Shown here in pieces: positions 54,353 to 62,616 of a DNA stretch of 64,000 nucleotides. The stretch comes from JAIXWP01 sp041391745 (GTDB lineage Bacteria > Bacteroidota > Bacteroidia > Flavobacteriales_D > Sanyastnellaceae). Positions within the stretch are counted from its first letter, which is position 1; every line of letters starts with the position of its first letter. The notes below the pieces were generated by a model, which was given only the letters and a program-made list of their open reading frames with translations, searched no databases and was not told the origin of the DNA. The position numbers were made by a program, and so were the translations under genes. The stretch is taken from positions 124,001 through 188,000 of the forward strand of contig JAWKNK010000004.1 in the NCBI GenBank assembly GCA_041391745.1. The letters are read 5' to 3'.

Positions 54353-56461
54353 TTATTTCGATTTTCCTAGCTTTTTAATAAATATGTCATTCCTCCGCTT
54401 TGCTCTTTCATAAAGTGTTGAATATTTAATAACTTCAGTATATAATGAAGCATCTCCTTGTACGTATAGACCGGGAATTAATTTATTTGCTCTGAACAAA
54501 TAATCAAATTGGTATGCTTCTTTAAAATCACCATCGTGAAATCTCACATCATTTGTATTTACTTTTTCTCCAATAAGATATCCGTAAAAAGTCTCAAATT
54601 TAAATTGTGGATTTGAAAAATTCCAAATCAATGAAGCATAATTGTTTATTTGATTTAAGTGTTCGGAAACATTTACATCTGGATTTTTAAATTCAATTAT
54701 CAAACATTTTCCCTCTTCTGGAAACAAGAGAATGTCAGGTCTTTTCGCATACCTATTTTCGTTTAAAGCTGTCCTAAAAGTTTCTTCTTCTTCGGTTAAA
54801 TTCTCTCTCAATAATTTAACTCCATCAAACTCTACATCTTTAAGAAGTTTTTCAGAAGCTCCTTTGAAGTAGATGAAGTCTTCATTAATTAACCAAAGGT
54901 CGCTATCTTCTGAAGCTGCGTTTGTTTGCTGAAAAATTAAATTATGAAGTAACTTTTCATCTCTATTCCTATCCTCATTGATTTGAGTAGTTAATTTTCT
55001 GTTGTTTATGAGGTTGAACAGGTCTAATACGAGCTTTCTTCTTGCGACATATTGAGTTAGCGAAACTTTATTTTGAAGCGGAATTTCTCTAACGAGTTTT
55101 TGGATTTCATTTTCCAATTGCTCATTATAACCCTCAGAAGTTGTGTCAAGTTTTTCTAATCCGTCAATTGACTCCTTGATTTTGGCATCCAAGTTTGCCG
55201 ACTTCTTTGCTTCTGCCTCATAAAACTTTTTCAATATTTCTGTTTCTGAATCATTGATTGTTATGTTTATTTCTTGGGCTGTCGCATCGTCCAACAAAAA
55301 CATTTCCTTCAATTTTGTAAATGCCTCTATATGTTTTTGTTTAGCATCTTCAATTTCAGGATACATTACACTAATAGAATCATTTACTTCTTTTTGAATT
55401 TCTTCAATAAATATTTCCTCCTCATTTGCATACAAGTCCTTTGCAAATGTATCTTTTGTTGGAATGTTTAGAATCCCTCTTATGTGGGTATCTCTATCAT
55501 CAATAAAGTTGCTTGAAACAAGAAAAAGAAATTTGCTTCCTTTTATATTGTCATTACTTGCTAAGCTTTCTAAAGATACTGGAGATTCTTCAATTACTTC
55601 GCCTTTGGAAACCAAATTCAGTTTATTTTCCTTCAAAATACTTTTATCAATCTTGAAGGCATCAATTTGAAAATCCTCAGTCTTTTCAATCTTTTCTATT
55701 CCTGAGTTTGCTTTTTTAGAATATTGAAGTTTGATTACTTTATTCTTGTCAATTTTAGGAATATCAGATTTGGTAATTTTTGATTCACTTTTAAGTTTAC
55801 TGTGGTTATAGAACTCTATCTTTATTTTAGGTAAGTTATTTTGATTGTAACAGAAATAATGAATATATCTTTCCAGAAGTTTTTTCTTTAAAATATTGTC
55901 AGTTAAATCATCATAGACCATACTTTTTTCCAATAATGAATTGAAAGTTATTCTGGTTTCTGAATTACTAGAACTGATCTTTTTGCAAGATTTATGCTTG
56001 ACCAAAGCATTATGCTGAATAAATTCTTGATTCTTCGATATTATAAACTCTCTCTCGTAGTATTCGCCACCTTGCTCAAATACGCTGTTTACACTTGTTG
56101 AATCGAAATAATGAACATATTGGAGTCTGCCCGATCCCAGATTTTTATAGTTTTTTCTATTATCTCGAAAAGTATTAAACCGTTGAAACTGTTCGTCATT
56201 AAAACCAATGCCATTGTCAATAATAGTTAACTTTGAAAAACTAAAGCTATCAGGAACGGTAGTTTCGGTTACGAAAATTTTAATAACTATTTCTCCCTTA
56301 TGTTTTGAATCAATTTTTTGCTTATCTCTAATTGCTTCAATTGAATTTGTAAACGCTTCAAATATTGGCTGTAAGGTCGTTCCTGATTTGGGAACATCCT
56401 TTCTTAATATTTCTGGCCAATATAGACCGTCGCGAATAATATATTGATTATCTTGATACAT
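54353..56461 (-). CDS. GHKL ATPase fused to a PD-(D/E)XK-like nuclease
   Basis: 702 residues. N-terminal GHKL fold: N-box PIFEAFTNSIEAIRD (Glu35, Asn39), G1 box TIIDNGIGFN (Asp82-x-Gly84-x-Gly86) and a G2-like NLGSGRLQ (about 107-113). A middle region, about 300-480, is helical. Near the C-terminus LHNLIFQQT...DLWLINEDF precedes RPDILLF and then LIIEFKNP (about residues 572-592), which together give the D...ExK pattern of a PD-(D/E)XK nuclease. It starts 13 nt after hsdS in the R-M operon. Such ATPase-nuclease fusions occur in phage-defence loci, but I cannot match it to a named system. Confidence 0.7.
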   Translation of the reverse strand: MYQDNQYIIRDGLYWPEILRKDVPKSGTTLQPIFEAFTNSIEAIRDKQKIDSKHKGEIVIKIFVTETTVPDSFSFSKLTIIDNGIGFNDEQFQRFNTFRDNRKNYKNLGSGRLQYVHYFDSTSVNSVFEQGGEYYEREFIISKNQEFIQHNALVKHKSCKKISSSNSETRITFNSLLEKSMVYDDLTDNILKKKLLERYIHYFCYNQNNLPKIKIEFYNHSKLKSESKITKSDIPKIDKNKVIKLQYSKKANSGIEKIEKTEDFQIDAFKIDKSILKENKLNLVSKGEVIEESPVSLESLASNDNIKGSKFLFLVSSNFIDDRDTHIRGILNIPTKDTFAKDLYANEEEIFIEEIQKEVNDSISVMYPEIEDAKQKHIEAFTKLKEMFLLDDATAQEINITINDSETEILKKFYEAEAKKSANLDAKIKESIDGLEKLDTTSEGYNEQLENEIQKLVREIPLQNKVSLTQYVARRKLVLDLFNLINNRKLTTQINEDRNRDEKLLHNLIFQQTNAASEDSDLWLINEDFIYFKGASEKLLKDVEFDGVKLLRENLTEEEETFRTALNENRYAKRPDILLFPEEGKCLIIEFKNPDVNVSEHLNQINNYASLIWNFSNPQFKFETFYGYLIGEKVNTNDVRFHDGDFKEAYQFDYLFRANKLIPGLYVQGDASLYTEVIKYSTLYERAKRRNDIFIKKLGKSK

Positions 56462-56474
56462 ATTCCATATTATT

Positions 56475-57716
56475 TTAAGTTCTCAACTCCCCAGCAAACG
56501 CTTTTTGCAAAATGGACTTTTTCAATTCTTCTAAATCAGCTATTTTCTTTTGATACACCGCTTCCAACTTTTGTGTTTCAGAACGCAAGGCGTCTAATTG
56601 ACGGACGACGGTTTGTTGTTCTTCAAGTGGTGGTATGCATACTCTAAAGCCTTCAATTTGACTTTTCGTGATTGCTTGACGTGTAGCACCTTGCTCGCCC
56701 GTAATTAAAAGTTGTTTTTTGTACGTTTTAGAAGTTAGAAGTAAGTTGAGGAATCTTGCATCTAGTAACTCCTTTTTCGGTCTGATAATAGATACGTGTT
56801 GATTTACTCTTGCTGGTAAATATTCTTTTGGAAAAACGCATGACCTTGCTACCGAGGCTCCGGTTATGTTTAATAGAACATCTTCTTCTTGGAGTGTTGC
56901 ACCATTTAATTCCGCTGCTTGTTTTTCATCGATGAAGGCAAGATTTTTTTCCCTGAATTCCCAGTCGTGTACATTCATACTTCTAACAAGTGAAATACCT
57001 TTTGATTTGTAACTTTCTTTTCCTCCTCGGGGAGTTGCGCCACTTCCAATTTTTATGGTCAGTTCTTTTAGAGTTTTCTCCTCCCAACCACTTCCCTTTC
57101 CTTGCCCTGAGCGTGTCGAAGGGTCAAACACCCCTTGCAAATAACTTTCAAAAAGCTCCTTTGCATTTTTTAGGTTTTGTTCGGCATTAGATTTTGCCTT
57201 GGCTATGGCGGCAAAAGCCTCATCTAATATAGAAACGATGCGTTGCTGCTCGGGTAGAGGGGGAAGGGGGATTTTTAATTTTTTTAGTCCAGTGTTGGAT
57301 ATATGTATTATTCCTGTTGCACCAGTTATGTACCTATCCAATTGGTCATAAGCTGAAAATGTATCAAAAAAATAAGGCACGTATTTCTTTGCAAAAAGAC
57401 CTTGTTTAGGCCTAATAATATTAATATCTCCGCCCAAAATCACTCCATCTTCGTCAATTTCACGAGCAAGAAGCATATCTTTCTTTGATGCAGTCGAGGT
57501 GCCTGGAATTAGTATATCACCTTTTTTAGAGTAAAATGCTCCTGACTTATTTGTTCTTGAAAGGTTTCCTGTGTCAATTAGAGCATTTTTATGTTTAGTG
57601 TAAAGCTCACCGTATAAAATACATTTATTCTTACCATCGCCTTCCAAGTCCGCTTTCTTCAGCCCTTTGCCTCTTTTCCATTCAATTGGCAAGTTTATTA
57701 GATGCTCTTGCTTCAT
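56475..57716 (-). CDS. hsdS: Type I restriction-modification specificity subunit
   Basis: 413 residues with two target-recognition domains (about 1-130 and 215-340). Each is followed by a conserved helical spacer: PLPPLPEQQRIVSILDEAFA ... SYLQ and PPLEEQQTVVRQLDALRSET ... LQKAFAGEL. The linker after the first spacer contains the inserted stretch FDPSTRSGQGKGSGW encoded by a short repeat at 57104-57125. It sets the recognition sequence for the HsdM2S methylase and HsdR. It overlaps hsdM by 4 nt. Confidence 0.93.
   Translation of the reverse strand: MKQEHLINLPIEWKRGKGLKKADLEGDGKNKCILYGELYTKHKNALIDTGNLSRTNKSGAFYSKKGDILIPGTSTASKKDMLLAREIDEDGVILGGDINIIRPKQGLFAKKYVPYFFDTFSAYDQLDRYITGATGIIHISNTGLKKLKIPLPPLPEQQRIVSILDEAFAAIAKAKSNAEQNLKNAKELFESYLQGVFDPSTRSGQGKGSGWEEKTLKELTIKIGSGATPRGGKESYKSKGISLVRSMNVHDWEFREKNLAFIDEKQAAELNGATLQEEDVLLNITGASVARSCVFPKEYLPARVNQHVSIIRPKKELLDARFLNLLLTSKTYKKQLLITGEQGATRQAITKSQIEGFRVCIPPLEEQQTVVRQLDALRSETQKLEAVYQKKIADLEELKKSILQKAFAGELRT
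56483..56618 (-). repeat. 136-bp direct repeat, copy 2 (hsdS 3' end)
   Basis: This copy is the intact hsdS tail; copy 1 is at 53831-53966. Same orientation. The high identity at the DNA level, including third positions, indicates recent shared origin or ongoing exchange. Confidence 0.85.
57104..57125 (-). repeat. Short interspersed repeat inside hsdS
   Basis: The stretch GCCCTGAGCGTGTCGAAGGG and its continuation match the small repeat CCTTCGAC-xxx-GCTCAGGG that I know from many bacterial genomes. It is in frame and encodes part of FDPSTRSGQG in the linker between the two recognition halves of HsdS, where an insertion is tolerated. Confidence 0.6.
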
Positions 57717-59164
57717 AACAGTTTTAAAATTGATTTTGAAATATTCGCACTTTCTTCATCTAGTGCTTTCATTTCTTCCAAAATAGCTTGTGGGTGGCGT
57801 AGCGTAACTTCTTCTTTTTTGTTGGGGTTTTTTACACTCAAATCAAACTTACTGGGGTCGATGTCCTTTACATTTACTGTCCATGAGTTTTCACTATTGG
57901 CAAATGTTTTTTGAAGTGTAATGAAGTCCTCCAAATCCTTTTCATTGAGCGGATTTGTTTTGCCAAGATTGCGGTTCAAATTCAACTGATAAAACCAAAC
58001 TTTTTTAGTAGCCTTTCCTTTTTCAAAAAATAAAACAACAGTCTTTACTCCAGCACCCGTGAAAGTTCCGCCTGGAAGGTCTAATACGGTATGCAGGTTG
58101 CAGTTTTCCAACAAAGTCTTTCTAATGGCCACAGTGGCGTTGTCGGTATTGCTCAAAAAAGTATTTTTAATCACGACTCCCGCTTTTCCACCTGCCCGGA
58201 GTATTTTAATAAAGTGTTGTAAAAAGAGTGATGCTGTTTCTCCTGTTTTAATGGGGAAGTTTTGTTGTACTTCTGCGCGTTCTTTACCACCAAAAGGAGG
58301 ATTGGCAAGTATAACGTCATAGCGGTCTTTTTCCTGAATGTCTGCGAGGTTCTCAGCGAGTGTGTTGGTGTGTATGATATTTGGAGCTTCTAATCCGTGA
58401 AGTATCAAATTCATAATTCCAATAACATAGGCCAATGTTGCTTTTTCCTTGCCATAAAAAGTCCTCTTTTGAAGTGTTTCCCACTCCTTGGTGGAGAGTT
58501 CTTTTTTATTTAAATAGTTAAAAGCTTCACACAAGAAGCCTGCACTTCCGCAGGCACCATCATATATGGTATTACCAATCTTGGGGTCAATCACTTTTAT
58601 AATTGAAGTAATAAGAGGGCGTGGAGTATAGTACTCACCACCGTTTCGTCCGGCGTTGCCCATGTTCTTGATCTTATCCTCATAGAGATGACTCATCTCG
58701 TGTTTTTCCGCATGGGTTCTAAAACGCAATTGGTCGATAAGATTGATTATTTCACGCAATCCATATCCACTTTTTATCTTGTTGTTGAGTTCGTTGAAGA
58801 TTTCACCAATTTTATATTCAATGGTGTCCGGATTTGCAACACTCACTTTGAAACTGCGGAGATAAGGAAACAATTTCGTATTCACGAACTCTGTAAGATC
58901 ATCTCCTGTCAACGCATTTTGGTGATCCAATTTTCCATCTGGGCCTTTTGGCATCGCCCATTGCGACCATTGATAATCTTGGTCGATGATTGGTGTGTAT
59001 GTCTTTCCCGTTAATTCAGCAGCTGTGGATCGGTCTTTCTCCAAATCATCAAGATATTTTAGGAATAAAATCCAAGAAGTTTGCTCCACATAGTCTAATT
59101 CGGTTTGGGACCCTCCTGCTTTTCTTAAAATATCATCTATATTTTTAAATGTTTGTTCGAACAT
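57713..59164 (-). CDS. hsdM: Type I restriction-modification methyltransferase subunit M
   Basis: 483 residues. N-terminal HsdM_N helical region (LRKAGGSQTELDYVEQTSWI), then the N6-adenine methylase domain with the SAM motif YDGACGSAGFL and catalytic NPPFGG (in YDVILANPPFGGKE). It methylates adenine in the sequence chosen by HsdS. It is the first gene of the island; a candidate operator lies at 59196-59241. Confidence 0.94.
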   Translation of the reverse strand: MFEQTFKNIDDILRKAGGSQTELDYVEQTSWILFLKYLDDLEKDRSTAAELTGKTYTPIIDQDYQWSQWAMPKGPDGKLDHQNALTGDDLTEFVNTKLFPYLRSFKVSVANPDTIEYKIGEIFNELNNKIKSGYGLREIINLIDQLRFRTHAEKHEMSHLYEDKIKNMGNAGRNGGEYYTPRPLITSIIKVIDPKIGNTIYDGACGSAGFLCEAFNYLNKKELSTKEWETLQKRTFYGKEKATLAYVIGIMNLILHGLEAPNIIHTNTLAENLADIQEKDRYDVILANPPFGGKERAEVQQNFPIKTGETASLFLQHFIKILRAGGKAGVVIKNTFLSNTDNATVAIRKTLLENCNLHTVLDLPGGTFTGAGVKTVVLFFEKGKATKKVWFYQLNLNRNLGKTNPLNEKDLEDFITLQKTFANSENSWTVNVKDIDPSKFDLSVKNPNKKEEVTLRHPQAILEEMKALDEESANISKSILKLL

Positions 59165-59195
59165 AAAATGTCAATTTTTTCTTTATCCGATTATT

Positions 59196-59241
59196 TCTGT
59201 AATTCCTATTGCGTCTGTAATTCGACGAAATTTAGTTTCGT
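59196..59241 (-). promoter_or_regulatory. Operator-like repeats and -7-like box before hsdM
   Basis: TCTGTAATTC occurs at 59196-59205 and again at 59214-59223 (18-bp period). It is followed by the inverted repeat ACGAAA-TTTAG-TTTCGT (59225-59241). On the reverse strand TAAATTTC (59227-59234), one mismatch from TAnnTTTG, sits inside the inverted repeat. This fits repression of the R-M operon by a dimeric regulator. Confidence 0.4.
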
Positions 59242-59270
59242 ATTCTCCGTGCTGCAAGATAATATGAAAT

Positions 59271-59304
59271 AAAAAAAAACAGCTCCTATATGGAGCTGTT
59301 TTTT
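59271..59304 (-). terminator. Terminator of the tmRNA gene
   Basis: CAGCTCC/GGAGCTG stem (59280-59286 and 59292-59298), 5-nt loop, followed on the reverse strand by a run of nine T residues. It starts immediately after the tmRNA CCA end. Confidence 0.88.
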
Positions 59305-59305
59305 G

Positions 59306-59704
59306 TGGTGGACCCGGCGGGAGTCGAACCCGCGTCCAAACAAGGAATTTCTGAGCTTTCTACATGCTTATTCTGCAATTATTTTTCGATGAGAGCCAGG
59401 CCACAGACAACCAAACTATCACTTATCTTGTGGTTTTTAACTTTGGACTACAAGATTCATCCTCCGCGATCTCCCTTTGATGAAGCCTCTATGTTGAGTA
59501 CCAGGAGCGGGGTCCTCAACGAGACATGCTTGTTCCGACTATCTTGCCGGAATTAGGCGTAATCACATTCGGTGATTAGGCTGCAAGCGCGTAAGAATTG
59601 TTGTCATTTCTGACTTGTGCCCTGATATTTAAGAGCTAAAACACAAAACGCTCTGCATGCTTACACAGCTATTCTTCTCGCTGTCAAATCCAAGGGTCGG
59701 GCCC
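59306..59704 (-). ncRNA. ssrA: Transfer-messenger RNA
   Basis: 399 nt. The 5' end GGGCCCG pairs over 7 bp (one G-U) with CGGGTCC just before the encoded ACCA. The 3' part has a T-arm (GCGGGTTCGACTCCCGC). The tag reading frame at 59576-59611 on the minus strand encodes RNDNNSYALAA followed by TAA; the preceding AGTC matches the sequence before the E. coli resume codon. The resume codon then appears to be AGA. tmRNA rescues stalled ribosomes with SmpB and marks the protein for proteolysis through the YALAA end. Confidence 0.95.
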
Positions 59705-59719
59705 AAAAATTTGGGAAAG

Positions 59720-59727
59720 CAAATGTA
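59720..59727 (-). promoter_or_regulatory. Probable -7 box of the ssrA promoter
   Basis: The reverse strand reads TACATTTG, a match to TAnnTTTG. The transcript would begin a few nucleotides before the mature 5' end and need trimming by RNase P. Confidence 0.5.
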
Positions 59728-59750
59728 CAACGATTTTAAACGCTCATCGC

Positions 59751-59758
59751 TATCTTTG
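59751..59758 (+). promoter_or_regulatory. Probable -7 box of the Kef-type antiporter gene
   Basis: TATCTTTG matches TAnnTTTG, giving a short leader of about 13 nt before ATG 59778. It is divergent from the ssrA promoter 23 bp away. Confidence 0.45.
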
Positions 59759-59777
59759 AGCCTACGTTAACTTTTTT

Positions 59778-62027
59778 ATGCAGCACTTACCTACACTCAT
59801 TACTGATCTTACACTCATCCTCGGCGCTGCAGCCGTATTCACACTCATATTTAAAAAACTCAAACAACCCGTTGTTCTTGGATATATCATTGCTGGCCTG
59901 CTTGTAGGACCCAACTTCAAACTTTTCCCCACTGTGGTGGAATCGGAGGGTATCAAAACTTGGGCGGAAATTGGCGTGCTGTTTCTCTTGTTTGCATTGG
60001 GTCTCGAATTCAGTTTTAAGAAGTTGGTTAAAGTAGGGGGTGTGGCATTGATCACCGCACTCATGGGAATCGGCTTCACCATGCTCGCAGGCTACGGCAT
60101 CGGCAAACTGCTGGGTTGGCAAGAAATGGATTGTATGTTTCTCGGTGGAATATTGGCCATCGCATCTACTACCATCATCGGTCGAGCATTTGATGAATTG
60201 GGTATGAAGTCCCAAAAATTTGCAGGTGTGGTTATGGGTGTGCTCATTATTGAAGACCTCGCCGCTGTAGTGCTTATGGTGATCCTTTCTACCGTTTCCA
60301 TATCTCGTTCTTTTGAAGGAATGGAAATGGTGTACTCTATCATCAAATTGATTTTCTTCCTGGTGCTTTGGTTTGTTTCAGGTATTTTCTTTTTGCCGAG
60401 TTTACTCAAAGCCGTTAAAAATTATCTGAACGATGAGACGCTTCTCATCCTTTCTATTGCACTTTGTTTTTCTATTGTAGTGCTCGCTGCAAAGGCAGGA
60501 TTCTCTCCAGCGTTAGGAGCTTTTATCATGGGATCCATTCTTGCAGAAACTACAAAGGCAGAAAAAATTGAACATGTCATCAAGTCGCTGAAGGACTTGT
60601 TCGGTGCCATATTCTTCGTATCGGTGGGTATGTTGATTGATCCTAAAATGCTTATTGAACATGCCCTTCCAATAGGTCTTGCAACATTGGTGTTATTGAT
60701 TGGAAAACCGACTTTTGTGACAATTGGTGCGGTGCTTTCTGGTCAACCTTTAAAGGTTTCTGTACAGTCGGGGATGAGTCTTTCACAACTCGGTGAATTC
60801 TCTTTCATTATAGCAACGCTCGGAGTTACACTAAATGTAACCAGCGATTTTCTTTATCCTGTGGCTGTAGCGGTTTCTGTAGTTACCACATTCACCACTC
60901 CGTATATGATTCGCTTGTCTGCGCCGATGTATAAAGTGATTGAAAAAAGAATGCCTTCAAAGTGGCTCAATTCTTTAGAACGATATGCTCTCGGTGCCCA
61001 AAAAGTGGATGAAGAAAATGCATGGAAAAAATTACTTCGACTTTATATTTTGAATGTCACTGTTTTTTCTGTTGTCATTATAACCATCATTTTATTCGGT
61101 ACACGTTTTTTGTTTGTATTGCTTCCGTCCGAAAGCTCTAAGGTTATTTCGACCATTATTTCTTTGATTGTGCTTGCACCATTTTTATGGGCATTAGCAT
61201 TTAGAAGGTTGAATCGAGAAGTATATGGCGCTATTTGGATGCGCCCTTTGGAACGCGGACCACTTGTTGCGCTTTTGCTTTCGCGTGTGGCACTCGCAGT
61301 ATTTTACATTGGTTTTTTATTCAATCAGTTGTACTCTCCAACCGTTGCCGTAATAGGCGTGACAATCACCGTTGTAGTTCTATTTATTTTCAGAAAAAGA
61401 ATCAAAGATTTTTATGGAAAGATTGAGCTCCGCTTCTTGAGCAACCTGCATGATAGAGAAATGCAGGCGATGGTAAATGCATCGCCCATTGCTCCTTGGG
61501 ATTCACACATTGCTACTTTCGATTTAAAACCTTATCACCCCTATGTGGGGATGTCGCTGATGGATTCAAAATTGAGAGAAAATTTTGGAGTCAATATCGC
61601 TGTGATTCGAAGAGGAGATATGGTCATCAATGTTCCGAAGCGCGAAGAAAAATTATATCCAAATGATGTGCTTTCTGTCATCGGTACAGACGAGCAATTG
61701 AAGCATTTGAAAGAACACTTAGAAGCTTCCAAAGAATTAAAAGATAAGTTCAGTGATAGTGTTGAAGTTTCGCTACATCACTTCACAGTGACGGAGTTTT
61801 CTTCATTATTGGGAGAGTCCATTAGATCGTCCCGCATTCGCGAAAGAACAAATGGATTGGTAGTGGGTATCGAACGAAATGGCAATCGTATTCTGAATCC
61901 AGAATCGGATTTGGTATTCGAGTTGGGAGACACCATTTGGATGGTTGGTGGTGAGCGCAGAATGCAAGTGTTCATTCGCGAATGCCAGCGCTATCATGAG
62001 CGTGAAAAGAAAAAAGCAAAAAAATAA
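59778..62027 (+). CDS. Kef-type CPA2 cation:proton antiporter with C-terminal TrkA-C region
   Basis: 749 residues. About 12 membrane helices form the Na_H_Exchanger domain (VLGYIIAGLLVGPNFKLFP, LFLLFALGLEFSFKKL, VLIIEDLAAVVLM, SPALGAFIMGSILAET). A further set of helices (about 415-555) follows, then a soluble C-terminal part with a TrkA_C-like domain (about 575-655: LSVIGTDEQLKHLKEH). It exchanges K+ or Na+ for H+. A second TrkA_C-like segment lies near 680-735 (NPESDLVFELGDTIWMVGGE). Confidence 0.9.
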   Translation: MQHLPTLITDLTLILGAAAVFTLIFKKLKQPVVLGYIIAGLLVGPNFKLFPTVVESEGIKTWAEIGVLFLLFALGLEFSFKKLVKVGGVALITALMGIGFTMLAGYGIGKLLGWQEMDCMFLGGILAIASTTIIGRAFDELGMKSQKFAGVVMGVLIIEDLAAVVLMVILSTVSISRSFEGMEMVYSIIKLIFFLVLWFVSGIFFLPSLLKAVKNYLNDETLLILSIALCFSIVVLAAKAGFSPALGAFIMGSILAETTKAEKIEHVIKSLKDLFGAIFFVSVGMLIDPKMLIEHALPIGLATLVLLIGKPTFVTIGAVLSGQPLKVSVQSGMSLSQLGEFSFIIATLGVTLNVTSDFLYPVAVAVSVVTTFTTPYMIRLSAPMYKVIEKRMPSKWLNSLERYALGAQKVDEENAWKKLLRLYILNVTVFSVVIITIILFGTRFLFVLLPSESSKVISTIISLIVLAPFLWALAFRRLNREVYGAIWMRPLERGPLVALLLSRVALAVFYIGFLFNQLYSPTVAVIGVTITVVVLFIFRKRIKDFYGKIELRFLSNLHDREMQAMVNASPIAPWDSHIATFDLKPYHPYVGMSLMDSKLRENFGVNIAVIRRGDMVINVPKREEKLYPNDVLSVIGTDEQLKHLKEHLEASKELKDKFSDSVEVSLHHFTVTEFSSLLGESIRSSRIRERTNGLVVGIERNGNRILNPESDLVFELGDTIWMVGGERRMQVFIRECQRYHEREKKKAKK

Positions 62028-62038
62028 TTACACCATAA

Positions 62039-62599
62039 ATGGAATTGAAAGGTTACTGTGGCGCGCTGGATAGAATGAAACCAGAGGACAAAGCGTTGCA
62101 CAAAAAATATCACGATTATCATTACGGATTTCCAATTCCTGATGATGATGAGTTGTTTGGTCGGCTCATTCTCGAGATCAATCAAGCTGGATTGAGTTGG
62201 ACCACTATTTTAAAAAAGGAAGAAGGTTTCCGAAAGGCGTATTCCAATTTTAATATAAAGAAAGTGGCCAAGTACGCGGAGAAGGATAGAGCGCGTCTTT
62301 TGAACGATGCTTCCATTATCCGCAATCGATTGAAAGTGGATGCGGCAATTCATAATGCCAATGTGATTCTCGGATTGCAAAAAGAACATGGAAGTTTTAA
62401 ATCATGGATTGATTTGCATCATCCGAAATCAAAGGAAGAGTGGGTAAAGATTTTTAAGAAGACTTTTCGATTCACAGGTGGCGAAATTGTCAATGAGTTT
62501 TTGATGAGTGCTGGTTATTTGCCCGGTGCACACGACCCGAACTGTAAGATTCATCAAAAAATATTGAAACAAAAACCTGCTTGGAACAGCAAGAAGTGA
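62039..62599 (+). CDS. tag: DNA-3-methyladenine glycosylase I
   Basis: 186 residues, normal for Tag (187 in E. coli). The zinc-binding and fold motifs are visible: YCGALDR at the start, HKKYHDYHYGFPIPDDDELF, QAGLSWTTILKKEEGFRKAY and a C-terminal AHDPNCKIH. It removes 3-methyladenine from alkylated DNA. It starts 11 nt after the antiporter stop. Confidence 0.95.
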   Translation: MELKGYCGALDRMKPEDKALHKKYHDYHYGFPIPDDDELFGRLILEINQAGLSWTTILKKEEGFRKAYSNFNIKKVAKYAEKDRARLLNDASIIRNRLKVDAAIHNANVILGLQKEHGSFKSWIDLHHPKSKEEWVKIFKKTFRFTGGEIVNEFLMSAGYLPGAHDPNCKIHQKILKQKPAWNSKK

Positions 62600-62604
62600 G
62601 TCAC

Positions 62605-62612
62605 TACCTTTG
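62605..62612 (+). promoter_or_regulatory. -7 box directly before the helicase start
   Basis: TACCTTTG matches TAnnTTTG and ends 4 nt before the ATG at 62617. If active, it would produce a leaderless or nearly leaderless mRNA. Confidence 0.4.
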
Positions 62613-62616
62613 CATC

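Noticed and set aside
59290..59556. Open frame of 88 codons on the plus strand (VDPAGVEPASKQG...)
   Set aside because: It is the antisense of the tmRNA 3' half; the familiar DPAGVEPAS-type peptide is a known artefact of such RNA genes.
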